Source: Lysobacteraceae bacterium P
GTDB lineage: Bacteria; Pseudomonadota; Gammaproteobacteria; Xanthomonadales; Xanthomonadaceae
DNA: 64,000 nucleotides
Reading direction: 5' to 3'
Assembly (NCBI GenBank): GCA_005503055.1
Contig: SCOX01000001.1
Span: 124,001 to 188,000, forward strand
The notes under the pieces are model-generated. The model did not search any database and was not told the DNA's origin. It saw only the letters and a list, made by a program, of their open reading frames with translations. This document shows positions 46,391-55,439 of this stretch, one piece after another; position 1 is the stretch's first letter, and each line of letters opens with the position of its first letter. A program made the translations under genes and the position numbers.

Positions 46391-47071
46391 TTGGCCACCC
46401 GCAAGACGCCACGCCGGACGCCCGCCAAGCGCGTGCGCAAGCGCGCGGTGCGCGAGGGCGAGGCCCCGGAGCCCGTCGACGACAGCCTCGAAGCCATGCG
46501 CGAAGCCGCGCAAGGCTGCAAGCGATGCCCGCTTTGGAAACCCGCGACGCAGACGGTGTTCGGCGAAGGCCCGGAGGACGCGCGCGTGCTGTTCATCGGC
46601 GAACAGCCGGGCGATGCGGAGGATCTGTCGGGAAGGCCGTTCGTCGGGCCCGCCGGCAAGCTGTTCGATCGCGCGCTGGCCGAACTCGGTCTGGATCGCG
46701 CGAAGTTCTACGTCACCAACGCGGTCAAGCACTTCAAGTTCGAACGTCGCGGCAAGGTGCGCCTGCATCGCAGCCCCGACGCATCCGAGCGCGCCGCCTG
46801 CCGGCCGTGGCTGGAGCGCGAACTCGACGCGGTGCAGCCCGACATCATCGTCTGCCTGGGCGCGATCGCCGCGCGCGCGGTGTTGGGCAGCAAGTTCCGC
46901 CTGATGGCGGAGCGCGGCCTCTGGCACTCGCTGGCCGATGGCACGCGCGTGCTGGCGACCGTGCATCCCTCGTTCGTCCTGCGCCAGCGTGGCGACGAGG
47001 AGCGCCACAGGGCCTACGCCCGATTCGTGAAGGATCTCTCGCAACTCAAGCGGCCCGGACGGCGCGGGTGA
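46391..47071 (+). CDS. udgX: UdgX-like uracil-DNA glycosylase (family 4/SAUDG superfamily)
   Basis: 226 residues from a TTG at 46391, with GGAG eight bases upstream; no other start keeps the domain whole. A basic tail (1-25) precedes the [4Fe-4S] UDG fold with cysteines at 43, 46, 137 and 155. Motif A is GEQPGD (70-75); the C-terminal motif is VHPS (His191). The segment KHFKFERRGKVRLHRSP (114-129) matches the UdgX-specific loop, in which Mycobacterium UdgX has KRRIH and the His bonds covalently to DNA after uracil excision; here it is KVRLH with His126 kept. It follows lhr by 129 bp and overlaps the DUF72 gene by 4 bp. Confidence 0.88.
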   Translation: MATRKTPRRTPAKRVRKRAVREGEAPEPVDDSLEAMREAAQGCKRCPLWKPATQTVFGEGPEDARVLFIGEQPGDAEDLSGRPFVGPAGKLFDRALAELGLDRAKFYVTNAVKHFKFERRGKVRLHRSPDASERAACRPWLERELDAVQPDIIVCLGAIAARAVLGSKFRLMAERGLWHSLADGTRVLATVHPSFVLRQRGDEERHRAYARFVKDLSQLKRPGRRG

Positions 47072-47958
47072 CCGGGGCGCCGGTGAAACGGGGCAGGGTG
47101 CGCATCGGCACCTCCGGCTGGCGCTACGCGCCGTGGCGCGGCGTGTTCTATCCGCAGGCGCTGGCGCAGCGTCGCGAACTGGAATACGCCTCACGCTGTT
47201 TCCACACCATCGAGATCAACGGGACGTTCTATTCGCTGCAGCGTCCGCAAAGCTTCCGCGAATGGCGCGATGCCACGCCCGACGCGTTCGTGTTCGCGGT
47301 GAAGGGAAGCCGCTACCTCACGCATCTGCGGCGACTGAAGGACATCGATACGCCGCTGGCTTCCTTCTTCGCGTCCGGACTGCTGGCGCTGGGGCCGAAG
47401 CTGGGGCCGTTGCTGTGGCAGTTGCCTCCGAACTTCCGCTTCGACGCGGAGCGCCTGCGCGCGTTCTTCCAGCGTCTGCCGCGCAGCACGGCGCAGGCGG
47501 CGAGGCTGGCGAGGCGGCGCGACGTCGCGTTGATGAAGGGGCGCAGCGTCCTGGCCATCGACCAGGACCGCCCGCTGCGCCATGCGCTGGAGGTGCGTCA
47601 CGAAAGCTTTCTCGTGCCGGAATTCGCCGAGCTGCTGCGCGAATGCGACATCGCGCTGGTGGTGGCCGACACCGCGGGCAAATGGCCGTTCGTCGGCGAC
47701 GTCACGGCGGATTTCCTGTATCTGCGACTGCATGGCGACAAGGAGTTGTACGCCAGCGGCTACGGCGAGGATGCCCTCGACGCCTGGGCGCGCCGCATCC
47801 GCACCTGGCGGCGCGGCGGACTGCCACGCGACGTGCCGCGCATCGCGCGCTCGCGCCCGCCGGTCCGGCCACGCGACGTGTACTGCTATTTCGACAACGA
47901 CGCCAAGGTCCATGCGCCGTTCGACGCACGCGACCTGATGCGCCGCCTGGGCGGCTGA
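47068..47958 (+). CDS. DUF72 family protein
   Basis: 296 residues from GTG 47068, which shares GTGA with the udgX stop. This is the DUF72/YecE TIM-barrel family: RIGTSGWRYAPWRGVFYP, the FHTIEINGTFYSLQRPQSFR segment, FAVKGSRYLTHLRRL, the LGPLLWQLPPNFRFD stretch, and the C-terminal FLYLRLHGDKELYASGY then DVYCYFDNDA. The function is unknown; links to nucleic-acid metabolism have been proposed from gene neighbourhood. The tight coupling to a uracil-DNA glycosylase here supports that idea. Confidence 0.9.
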   Translation: MTGAPVKRGRVRIGTSGWRYAPWRGVFYPQALAQRRELEYASRCFHTIEINGTFYSLQRPQSFREWRDATPDAFVFAVKGSRYLTHLRRLKDIDTPLASFFASGLLALGPKLGPLLWQLPPNFRFDAERLRAFFQRLPRSTAQAARLARRRDVALMKGRSVLAIDQDRPLRHALEVRHESFLVPEFAELLRECDIALVVADTAGKWPFVGDVTADFLYLRLHGDKELYASGYGEDALDAWARRIRTWRRGGLPRDVPRIARSRPPVRPRDVYCYFDNDAKVHAPFDARDLMRRLGG

Positions 47959-48053
47959 CGCATCACCGTCAACGGCGCGCAATCTTCGGCGGCGAGCATG
48001 GCGCCGCCGGTTGCACGGGGGAGCCGGCGTCCCCTGTCCGCTAGGAGCGAACC

Positions 48054-49370
48054 ATGTCAGTGCATGTCCGTCGCCATCTGTTCCGATCCGCCGCTGCCAC
48101 GCTGCTCGCCTTCGCCGTCGCCACGCCCGTCGCTTTCGCCGATGATGCGGCGGTGAGCACGCATTCCGATCGCCACCGTCCGTCCGACCCGCTCGGTCGC
48201 CAGGGCCTGATCGTCATTGCCCATCGCGGCGCGAGCGGCTACCGCCCCGAGCACACGCTGGAAGCGTACCGGCTCGCGATCCGCCAGGGCGCGGATTTCA
48301 TCGAACCCGATCTGGTCGCGACGAAGGACGGCGTGCTCGTCGCGCGCCACGAGAACGAGATTTCCGGCACCACCGACGTCGCGTCGCGCCCGCAGTTCGC
48401 GAACCGCCGTGCGACCAAGACCGTCGATGGCGTGGCGATGACCGGCTGGTTCACCGAGGACTTCACGCTGGCCGAGTTGAAGACGCTGCGCGCGAAGGAG
48501 CGCATCCCGGCGATCCGCCCGGGCAATACGCGCTTCGACGGGCTGTATCCGATCCCGACGCTGGCCGAAGTGATCGCGCTGGTGAAGCGCGAAAGCCGCA
48601 ACGGACGCCGCATCGGCATCTACCCGGAAACCAAGCATCCGACGTACTTCGCGCGCGAAGGCCGCCGCCTGGACGGCACGCCGATCCATACATCGCTGGG
48701 GGCGAAGCTCGTCGAGACCCTGGTGGCGGAAGGCTTCACCGACCCGCGTCGCGTGTACATCCAGAGCTTCGAGTTCCAGAACCTGATCGAACTGAAGAGG
48801 ACGCTGATGCCGGGTGCGGGCATCGACCTGCCGCTGGTGCAGCTGTACGACGACTTCAACGAAGCCGCGCCGTACGACGTGGCGTACAACGTCGCGCACG
48901 GCGCGGACATGGCGGCGATCTACGGCGGACTTGCGCAGCAGGTGTCGGGCGGACTCGGCGCCGCCACGCGTTATGGCGCCTTCGCCACCGAGCCGGTGCT
49001 GGCGTGGATGAAGGCGAACTACGCCAGCGGCGTCGGCCCGTGGAAAGGCAGCCTGCTGCCACGCACGACGCTGGCCGCGCCGGTGGATGCCGATGGCGAC
49101 GGCAAGGCGCAATTGGCCGGGCAGGGCACCGGCATCGTGCATCCCATGCTCGGCTGGGCGCTCAAGGCTGGCCTGCAGGTGCATCCGTACACGCTGCGTG
49201 CGGAAGAGACCTATCTGGCCCAGACGCCCGGCGGCGTCGCGCAATCGGTCGTCGCCGAAGCGTTGCAGCTCTACGGTCTGGGCGCGCAGGGCTTCTTCAT
49301 CGACCAGCCCGACCAGGGCGTGCTGGCGCGCGAGATCTTCCTTGAGGTCAACCGCCTGCGCGATCGTTGA
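48054..49370 (+). CDS. glpQ: Periplasmic glycerophosphodiester phosphodiesterase
   Basis: 438 residues with a signal peptide (about 1-30, ending VAFA-DD). It releases glycerol-3-phosphate from phospholipid head groups. IAHRGASGYRPEHTLEAYRL near residue 56 gives the catalytic His/Arg, GADFIEPDLVATKDGVLVA follows with metal ligands (E-x-D), and HENEISGTTDV contains the second catalytic His. It resembles E. coli GlpQ rather than cytoplasmic UgpQ; about 80 extra residues compared with E. coli GlpQ lie in the second half. Its last 23 bp overlap the 3' end of the converging MFS gene. Confidence 0.94.
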   Translation: MSVHVRRHLFRSAAATLLAFAVATPVAFADDAAVSTHSDRHRPSDPLGRQGLIVIAHRGASGYRPEHTLEAYRLAIRQGADFIEPDLVATKDGVLVARHENEISGTTDVASRPQFANRRATKTVDGVAMTGWFTEDFTLAELKTLRAKERIPAIRPGNTRFDGLYPIPTLAEVIALVKRESRNGRRIGIYPETKHPTYFAREGRRLDGTPIHTSLGAKLVETLVAEGFTDPRRVYIQSFEFQNLIELKRTLMPGAGIDLPLVQLYDDFNEAAPYDVAYNVAHGADMAAIYGGLAQQVSGGLGAATRYGAFATEPVLAWMKANYASGVGPWKGSLLPRTTLAAPVDADGDGKAQLAGQGTGIVHPMLGWALKAGLQVHPYTLRAEETYLAQTPGGVAQSVVAEALQLYGLGAQGFFIDQPDQGVLAREIFLEVNRLRDR

Positions 49371-50619
49371 CGGGTTCGGTCGTCGCGATTCCCGTCGGCA
49401 AGCGGCTGTCGTCTTTCCCGCCGCGCCGTGCGGCGGGGAAGAACAGGGCGATCGCTGCCGCGCCGAGGCCGACGGCCATCGACCCGATGTACATCCAGGT
49501 GTAGCTGCCGTAGTGGTCGAACAGCCATCCGCCGAGCAGCGGGCCCAGCGCCATTCCGAGGCCGGAAACGAGCGATGCGGCGCCCAGCACGGTGCCCAGG
49601 ATCTGCGCGCCGAACGCCTCCCGCGCCAGCGAGGCGTACAACGGCATGGTGCCGCCGTAGGCCATGCCGAAGACGATCGCCACGGCATAGAAGCCGTCGA
49701 GCTGGTTGACGTGCAGATAGGCCATCGCGGCGAAGGCCTGTATCAGCAGGCCCGTCACCAGCACGTGCTTGGCGCCTACGCGGTCGGCGAGCACGCCGAA
49801 AAGCAGGCGCCCGCCGAGTCCCGCCGCGCCCTCCACGCTGTAGATGGTCACCGCGGCGGTGACGCTCAGGCCGCAGCCGACGGCGTAGCTGACGGTGTGG
49901 AAGATCGGGCCGGAGTGCGCGGCGCAGCAGGCGAAGAAGGTCGCGGCCAGCACGATGAAGGCCTTCGAGCGCAGCGCCTGGCGCGCGGTGAGCGTGGCGG
50001 TCGCCGGCGCGTTCCCGTCGACCGTCGCGACCGGGGCGGCGCGGATGAACACCGTCGCCGGCACCGTCAGCACCCACGCCAGCACGCCGACGATCAACAG
50101 CGTCGTGCGCCAGTCGTAATGGCCGATGAGCCACGCCACCAGCGGCGACATCGTCATCGGCGCCACGCCGACGCCGGCCGACACCAGCGACACCGCCAGG
50201 TTGCGGCGCCGCTCGAACGACGCCGCGGTGGCGGCCATCACCGGCGCGAAGAAGCTCGACACCGCCACGCCCAGCAACACGCCGTAGGTGAGCTGGAACT
50301 GCAGCAGGGTCTGCGCGCGGCTGGCGAGCACGCACGCCAGGCCCAGCAACAGCGAGCCGGCGAACGTCACCGGTCGCGGCCCGACGCGGTCGCTCAACGC
50401 GCCCCAGCCGAAGCCGGCCACGCCCATGGTCAGGAAGCCCAGCGTCAATGCGCTGGACATTCCCGCACGCGACCAGCCGGTGGCCTGGCCCATCGGGCCG
50501 AGCAGCACCGCCAGCGAGAACACGACACCGATCGCGACGCAGCCCATCAGGGCGCCGGCGGCGACCAGCCCCCAGTTCCGGTCGAGCTGGGAAGATTGCG
50601 GGGACGGCAAGGCGCTCAT
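49348..50619 (-). CDS. MFS transporter, oxalate/formate antiporter-like
   Basis: 423 residues with twelve predicted helices. WGLVAAGALMGCVAIGVVFS opens the first helix; GALSDRVGPRPV and FGVLADRVGAKHVLV are the two MFS loop-2/3 motifs; the FAPVMAATAASFERRRNLAV segment is characteristic of the OFA/monocarboxylate group. It exchanges small organic acids in family members; the substrate here is not certain. It converges with glpQ, overlapping by 23 bp. The gene stands apart from dcp, also on the minus strand, by 182 bp. Confidence 0.9.
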   Translation of the reverse strand: MSALPSPQSSQLDRNWGLVAAGALMGCVAIGVVFSLAVLLGPMGQATGWSRAGMSSALTLGFLTMGVAGFGWGALSDRVGPRPVTFAGSLLLGLACVLASRAQTLLQFQLTYGVLLGVAVSSFFAPVMAATAASFERRRNLAVSLVSAGVGVAPMTMSPLVAWLIGHYDWRTTLLIVGVLAWVLTVPATVFIRAAPVATVDGNAPATATLTARQALRSKAFIVLAATFFACCAAHSGPIFHTVSYAVGCGLSVTAAVTIYSVEGAAGLGGRLLFGVLADRVGAKHVLVTGLLIQAFAAMAYLHVNQLDGFYAVAIVFGMAYGGTMPLYASLAREAFGAQILGTVLGAASLVSGLGMALGPLLGGWLFDHYGSYTWMYIGSMAVGLGAAAIALFFPAARRGGKDDSRLPTGIATTEPVNDRAGG

Positions 50620-50745
50620 GGGCTCGACTCTTCGGCGGTCATATCTGGTTGACGAAGGCGGGCGCGGGGAATCGACATCCTGCGAGGTGCGGGGTCGGAC
50701 CGTGCGGGCAGGGGCCTGGCGTGCGTGCAGGCAGGCCGGGGACGC

Positions 50746-50774
50746 AAAAAAAGCCGCCCGGTTTCCCGGGCGGC
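50746..50774 (-). terminator. Terminator of the dcp gene
   Basis: On the minus strand: GCCGCCCGG-GAAA-CCGGGCGGC then a run of seven T. Perfect 9-bp arms, 27 bp after the dcp stop. Confidence 0.9.
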
Positions 50775-50801
50775 CTTCGGGTCACGCGAAGGGCGAAGCG
50801 C

Positions 50802-53015
50802 TTACTTCTTCGAGGCCTTCGTGGTCGGCTGGGCGCCGGCCGGTGCGGCGGTCAGGCCACGCTTCTCCAGCAGCGGCTCGATCTTCGGATCGTGGCCGGC
50901 GAAGTTGCGGAACAGCTGCAGCGCGTCCGTGCTGCCGCCCTGCGAGAGCAGCGACTGGCGGAAGTGGTCGCCGTTCTTGCGGGTCAGGCCGCCGTTCTGC
51001 TTGAACCACTGCACCGAGTTCGCGTCCAGCACTTCCGACCAGATGTAGGCGTAGTAGCCGGCCGCGTAGCCGCCCATGATGTGGCTGAAGTACGGCGTCT
51101 TGTAACGCGGCGGCACCGCGTAGAAGTCCACGCCGTCCTTCTTCAGCGCGGTGCCTTCGAAGGCCACCACGCCGCTGGCGGCCGGCAGCTGGCCTTCGGT
51201 GGCCTGGTGCCAGTTCTGGTCGAGCATCGCCGCGCCCAGGTACTCGGTCGTGGCGAAGCCCTGGTTGAACTTCGAGCTGGCCAGCACCTTGTCGAGCAGT
51301 TCCTTCGGCATCGCCGCGCCGGTCTGGTAGTGCTTGGCGTAGTTGGCCAGGATCGACGGCCAGTCGGCCCACATCTCGTTGACCTGCGAGGGGTACTCGA
51401 CGAAGTCGCGCGGGACGCTGGTGCCGCTGAAGTAGGGGTACTCGACGTTCGAGAACATGCCGTGCAGCGCATGACCGAACTCGTGGAACGCGGTGGTGAC
51501 CTCATCCCAGGTCAGCAGCGTCGGCTTGCCTTCGCTGGGCTTGGGAACATTGAGATGGTTCGCCACGACGGGCTTGAAGCCGGTCAGGCCGCTCTGGTCG
51601 ACGTACGAATTCATCCACGCACCGCCGCGCTTGGACGCGCGCGCGTACGGGTCGAAGATGAAGATCGCCAGCTGCGAGCCGTCCTCGTTGAACACGTCGT
51701 ACACGAAGGTGTCGGCGTGGTACTTCGGCAGGTCGCTGCGCTCCTTGAACTTCAGGCCGTACAGCTGGCCCGCGGCGTAGAACACGCCGTTCTCCAGCAC
51801 GTTCTTCATCTCGAAGTACGGCTTGAGCTGCGACTCGTCGAAGCTGTACTTCTGCTGGCGGACCTTCTCGGTGTAGAAGGACCAGTCCCACGGCTCGAGC
51901 TTGAACGTCGGCTGGCCCTTGGCCTTCTGCTCGGCGTCGATCATCGCCTGCAGGTCGGCGGCCTCGCGCTTGGCGTTGGCCACCGCGGGTGGGGCGAGCT
52001 GGCCGAGCATCGCGTTGACGGCCTGCGGCGTCTTGGCGGTCTCGTCTTCCAGCACGTAGGCGGCGTAGTTCGGGTAGCCCATCATCTTCGCGCGCTCGGC
52101 GCGCAGCTTGGTGACCTGGGCGACGATGCCGGTGTTGTCGAACTCGTTGCCGCGGGCGCCGCGCGCCACCGATGCCTTGTGCAGGCGCTCGCGCAGGGCG
52201 CGGTTGGTCAGCGACGACTCCGGCGGCTGGCCGGTGGTGTTGAGCAGCGCGATGACGTACTTGCCGTCGAGCTTGCGCGCCTTGGCGGCCTCGGCGGCGG
52301 CGGCGATCTGCTCGTCGGACAGGCCGTCGAGTTCTTCCTTCGTGTCGACCACGACAGCCGAGGCGTTCACTTCGGCCAGCACGTTCTGGCTGAACTTGGT
52401 GCCCAGCGCGGCCAGCTGCGAGTTGATCTGCTTGAGCTTGGTCTTGTCGGCGTCGGACAGGTTGGCGCCGGCGCGGACGAAATCGGTGTAGTAACGCTCG
52501 ATCAGGCGCACGCCCTGCGGGTCCAGGCCCAGCGAGTCGCGCGTGTCGTACAGCGCCTTCACGCGGCCGAACAGCTTGCCGTTGAGGTTGATCGCGTCGC
52601 GGTGCGCGGAGAACTTCGGCGCGTAGTCGCCCTGCAGCTTCTCGCGCGCGGGATTGGTGTCGGTGCCGACGAGGTTGTAGAACACCGCCGTCGCGCGGCC
52701 GAGGGTCCGGCCGGACTTCTCCATCGCGATGATGGTGTTGTCGAAGGTCGGCTTCTCGGCGTTATTGGCGATGGCGTCGATTTCCTTCAACTGCTCGGCC
52801 ATGCCGGCGTCGAAGGCGGGAGCGAAGTCGCTGTCCTTGATCTTGTCGAACTGCGGGTAGTGCAGGGACAGCGGGCTATCGGCGAAGAAAGGATTGTTGC
52901 CTTTGACGGCGTCGGCTTGCGCACTCACAGCGGTGTCTGCCTTGGGGGTTTTGGCATAGGTGGGGGCGGTTGCGGCCAAAGCCACGGCCAACGCCAGGGC
53001 GAGAGGGTGCTTCAT
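50802..53015 (-). CDS. dcp: Periplasmic M3-family peptidyl-dipeptidase (Dcp-like)
   Basis: 737 residues from ATG 53015 with a signal peptide (about 1-21, ending TYA-KT), so the enzyme is exported. It removes C-terminal dipeptides. The zinc motif is TAFHEFGHALHGMFSN (HEFGH, near residue 509) with the third ligand downstream in VEYPSQVNEMWADW. The full M3 fold length is present, with N-terminal NPFFADSPLSLHYPQFDKIK and the HIMGGYAAGYYAYIWSEVLD segment near the end. E. coli Dcp is cytoplasmic and close in size; Lysobacter-type homologues commonly carry signals. It is divergent from the amidohydrolase gene. Confidence 0.94.
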   Translation of the reverse strand: MKHPLALALAVALAATAPTYAKTPKADTAVSAQADAVKGNNPFFADSPLSLHYPQFDKIKDSDFAPAFDAGMAEQLKEIDAIANNAEKPTFDNTIIAMEKSGRTLGRATAVFYNLVGTDTNPAREKLQGDYAPKFSAHRDAINLNGKLFGRVKALYDTRDSLGLDPQGVRLIERYYTDFVRAGANLSDADKTKLKQINSQLAALGTKFSQNVLAEVNASAVVVDTKEELDGLSDEQIAAAAEAAKARKLDGKYVIALLNTTGQPPESSLTNRALRERLHKASVARGARGNEFDNTGIVAQVTKLRAERAKMMGYPNYAAYVLEDETAKTPQAVNAMLGQLAPPAVANAKREAADLQAMIDAEQKAKGQPTFKLEPWDWSFYTEKVRQQKYSFDESQLKPYFEMKNVLENGVFYAAGQLYGLKFKERSDLPKYHADTFVYDVFNEDGSQLAIFIFDPYARASKRGGAWMNSYVDQSGLTGFKPVVANHLNVPKPSEGKPTLLTWDEVTTAFHEFGHALHGMFSNVEYPYFSGTSVPRDFVEYPSQVNEMWADWPSILANYAKHYQTGAAMPKELLDKVLASSKFNQGFATTEYLGAAMLDQNWHQATEGQLPAASGVVAFEGTALKKDGVDFYAVPPRYKTPYFSHIMGGYAAGYYAYIWSEVLDANSVQWFKQNGGLTRKNGDHFRQSLLSQGGSTDALQLFRNFAGHDPKIEPLLEKRGLTAAPAGAQPTTKASKK

Positions 53016-53183
53016 GGGTACGGAAACCTCGTCAAATGGAGCCCGAAGCCTACCCGATGGGCCCGGGGGCGGACCCATGACGAAAGGCATGGGGGCCTGA
53101 ACGGCCCGCCCGGGCACAGGCTGGCTACACTCCGGGAACAAGCCGGGCCGTCGGTCCGTGGACATCAACGGGGCACATTGGAC

Positions 53184-55283
53184 ATGAACACGACTAGTCG
53201 TCTGAAGCCGGGTCGCCACACGCCGGGTCGCCAAAACCAGGCGCGCGCCGCGCTGACGGGATCCCTCGCCGTTGCGCTGCTGGCGCTCGCGCCGCACGCG
53301 CTGGCCGCCGAAAGCCTGCGCTACGTGGCCCTCGTCGATGGCGGCAAGCAGGCCGGCCATCAGATCGTCACGCGCGGCGACGACGGCACGACCAAGGTCG
53401 ATTTCATCTTCAAGGACAACGGCCGCGGGCCGGAACTGAAGGAGGAGTACACCCTCGCGCCCGACGGCACCTACAAGAGCTACAAGGTGCAGGGCACGTC
53501 CACCTTCGGCGCGAAGATCAACGAGAACTTCAGCCGCGACGGTGATGCCGTGCAGTGGAAGACCACCTCCGACGACGGCAGGCAGGCGGTGCAGGGCACC
53601 GCGCTGTACCAGCCGCTGGGCGGTTCGCCGGCGACGTTCTCGGTCGCGCTGAACGCACTGGCGCAGCGCCCGGACGGCAAGCTTCCGCTGATTCCCAGCG
53701 GCACGCTGACCTCGCGCAAGGTCGATCAGGCGCAGGTGCAGTGCGGCACGCAGTCGCGCGACGTGCAACTGGTGGCGGTGACCGGCGTCGGCCTGGTTCC
53801 GACCTTCGCCTGGGCGACGATGGACGCCAACCCGCGCCTGTTCGCCTACATCTATCCGGGCTTCCTGCAGTTGATCGAAGACGGCTGCCAGGCCGCCGCC
53901 AACGATCTGGAAACCCGCCAGAAGAAGGCCGAGGGCGCGGCGCTGGTCGACCTGGCCAAGCGCCTGGGTCATCCGCTGGCCGGCACCACGCTGATCCGCA
54001 ACGCGCGCGTGTTCGACAGCGAGAAGGCCACGCTCGGCGTCGCCAGCGACGTGCTGGTGAAGGACGGCAAGATCGTTTCCGTCGCGCCGGCCGCGAAGAA
54101 GACCGCAGCGGCCGACCACGTCATCGACGCCAACGGCAAGGTGCTGCTGCCGGGCCTGTTCGACATGCACGGCCACGTCGGCCGCTGGGACGGCGGGCTG
54201 AACCTCGCGGCCGGCGTCACCACCGTGCGCGACATGGGCAACGACAACGCCACGCTCCAGCAGATGATGGGCGAGATCAAGGACGGCACGCTGATGTCGC
54301 CGGACGTCGTGCCGGCCGGCTTCATCGAAGGCGAGAGCAAGTTCTCCGCGCGCAACGGTTTCGTGGTCAAGAACCTGGACGATGCGAAGAAGGCGGTCGA
54401 CTGGTACGCGCAGCACCACTATCCGCAGATCAAGATCTACAACTCGTTCCCGAAGGACATCCTCAAGGACACCGTCGCCTACGCGCACTCCAAGGGCATG
54501 CGCGTGAGCGGCCACGTGCCGGCGTTCCTGCGCGCGCAGGACGTGGTGGACGACGGCTTCGACGAGATCCAGCACATCAACCAGCTGATGCTGAACTTCT
54601 TCGTCGACGACACGACCGACACGCGCACGCTGGCGCGCTTCTACCTGCCCGCCGACAAGACCGACGGACTGGACCTGGACAGCAAGCCGGTCCAGGACTT
54701 CATCCAGACGCTGGCGAGCAAGCAGGTGGTGATCGACCCGACGCTGGCGACGTTCGAGTTCCTGCACCAGCGCGAAGGCGAGATGTCGCCGATCGTGGCC
54801 GACGTCGCCGACCACCTGCCGCCGGACGTGCAGCGCGGCCGCCGCGCGGCGGAAATGAACATCCCCGACGACGCCACGGCGGCCAAGTACAACCGCTCCT
54901 ACGCCAAGATGGTCGAGTTCGTCGGCCGCGCCTACAAGGCCGGCGTGCCGGTGGTGGCCGGCACCGATGAGATGGTCGGCTTCACCCTGCAGCGCGAGCT
55001 GGAGTTGTACGTGAAAGCCGGTCTGACCCCGGCGCAGGTGCTGCAGATCGCGACCTGGAACGGCGCCAAGTACAGCCGCACGCTGGCCGAGCGGGGCTCG
55101 GTGACGCCGGGCAAGCGCGCGGACCTGGTGCTGATCGACGGCGACCCGACCAAGGACATCGCCGACATCCGCAAGGTGGCGTTGGTGCTCAAGGGCGAGA
55201 CGGTCTATTACCCGGCGGAGATCCACGAGGCGCTGGGCATCAAGCCCTTCGCCCCGGCGGTGAAGGTCGCGGCGGGGCATTGA
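53184..55283 (+). CDS. Secreted amidohydrolase with N-terminal beta domain
   Basis: 699 residues with a signal peptide (about 15-41, ending ALA-AE). About 45-230 form a beta-rich domain (RYVALVDGGKQAGHQIVTRG, then DGTYKSYKVQGTSTFG) of a kind I cannot name. The rest is an amidohydrolase barrel of the imidazolonepropionase/prolidase-like group: LLPGLFDMHGHVG near 325 (HxH), KIYNSFPKDILKD with the bridging Lys region, GHVPAFL and EIQHIN as further metal ligands, and VVAGTDEM near 589 with the catalytic Asp. The C-terminus carries GSVTPGKRADLVLIDGDPTK. The substrate is probably a peptide or N-acyl compound; unknown. Two 31-bp repeats follow. Confidence 0.88.
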   Translation: MNTTSRLKPGRHTPGRQNQARAALTGSLAVALLALAPHALAAESLRYVALVDGGKQAGHQIVTRGDDGTTKVDFIFKDNGRGPELKEEYTLAPDGTYKSYKVQGTSTFGAKINENFSRDGDAVQWKTTSDDGRQAVQGTALYQPLGGSPATFSVALNALAQRPDGKLPLIPSGTLTSRKVDQAQVQCGTQSRDVQLVAVTGVGLVPTFAWATMDANPRLFAYIYPGFLQLIEDGCQAAANDLETRQKKAEGAALVDLAKRLGHPLAGTTLIRNARVFDSEKATLGVASDVLVKDGKIVSVAPAAKKTAAADHVIDANGKVLLPGLFDMHGHVGRWDGGLNLAAGVTTVRDMGNDNATLQQMMGEIKDGTLMSPDVVPAGFIEGESKFSARNGFVVKNLDDAKKAVDWYAQHHYPQIKIYNSFPKDILKDTVAYAHSKGMRVSGHVPAFLRAQDVVDDGFDEIQHINQLMLNFFVDDTTDTRTLARFYLPADKTDGLDLDSKPVQDFIQTLASKQVVIDPTLATFEFLHQREGEMSPIVADVADHLPPDVQRGRRAAEMNIPDDATAAKYNRSYAKMVEFVGRAYKAGVPVVAGTDEMVGFTLQRELELYVKAGLTPAQVLQIATWNGAKYSRTLAERGSVTPGKRADLVLIDGDPTKDIADIRKVALVLKGETVYYPAEIHEALGIKPFAPAVKVAAGH

Positions 55284-55310
55284 TCGCGCGCGAAGGACGG
55301 AATCGGTCCA

Positions 55311-55341
55311 CGTAGCCCGGGTAAGCGAAGCGCACCCGGGG
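55311..55341. repeat. Dispersed 31-bp repeat, copy 2
   Basis: CGTAGCCCGGGTAAGCGAAG then CGCACCCGGGG. Identical to the copy that starts 80 bp later and close to that at 40606. Confidence 0.8.
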
Positions 55342-55390
55342 TTGCGGTCGCCGTGACCCCGGGTCGCGGCCGGGACGGATAAAGACACAA

Positions 55391-55421
55391 CGTAGCCCGG
55401 GTAAGCGAAGCGCACCCGGGG
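55391..55421. repeat. Dispersed 31-bp repeat, copy 3
   Basis: Identical to the copy at 55311-55341. The two flank a short stretch after the amidohydrolase stop and could form a stem only with copies in the other orientation. Confidence 0.8.
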
Positions 55422-55439
55422 TTCACGACTCCGTCAACG

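Noticed and set aside
42263-47194. 1643-aa minus-strand frame opposite lhr, udgX and DUF72 genes
   Set aside because: It spans three recognised genes in antisense and lacks domains.
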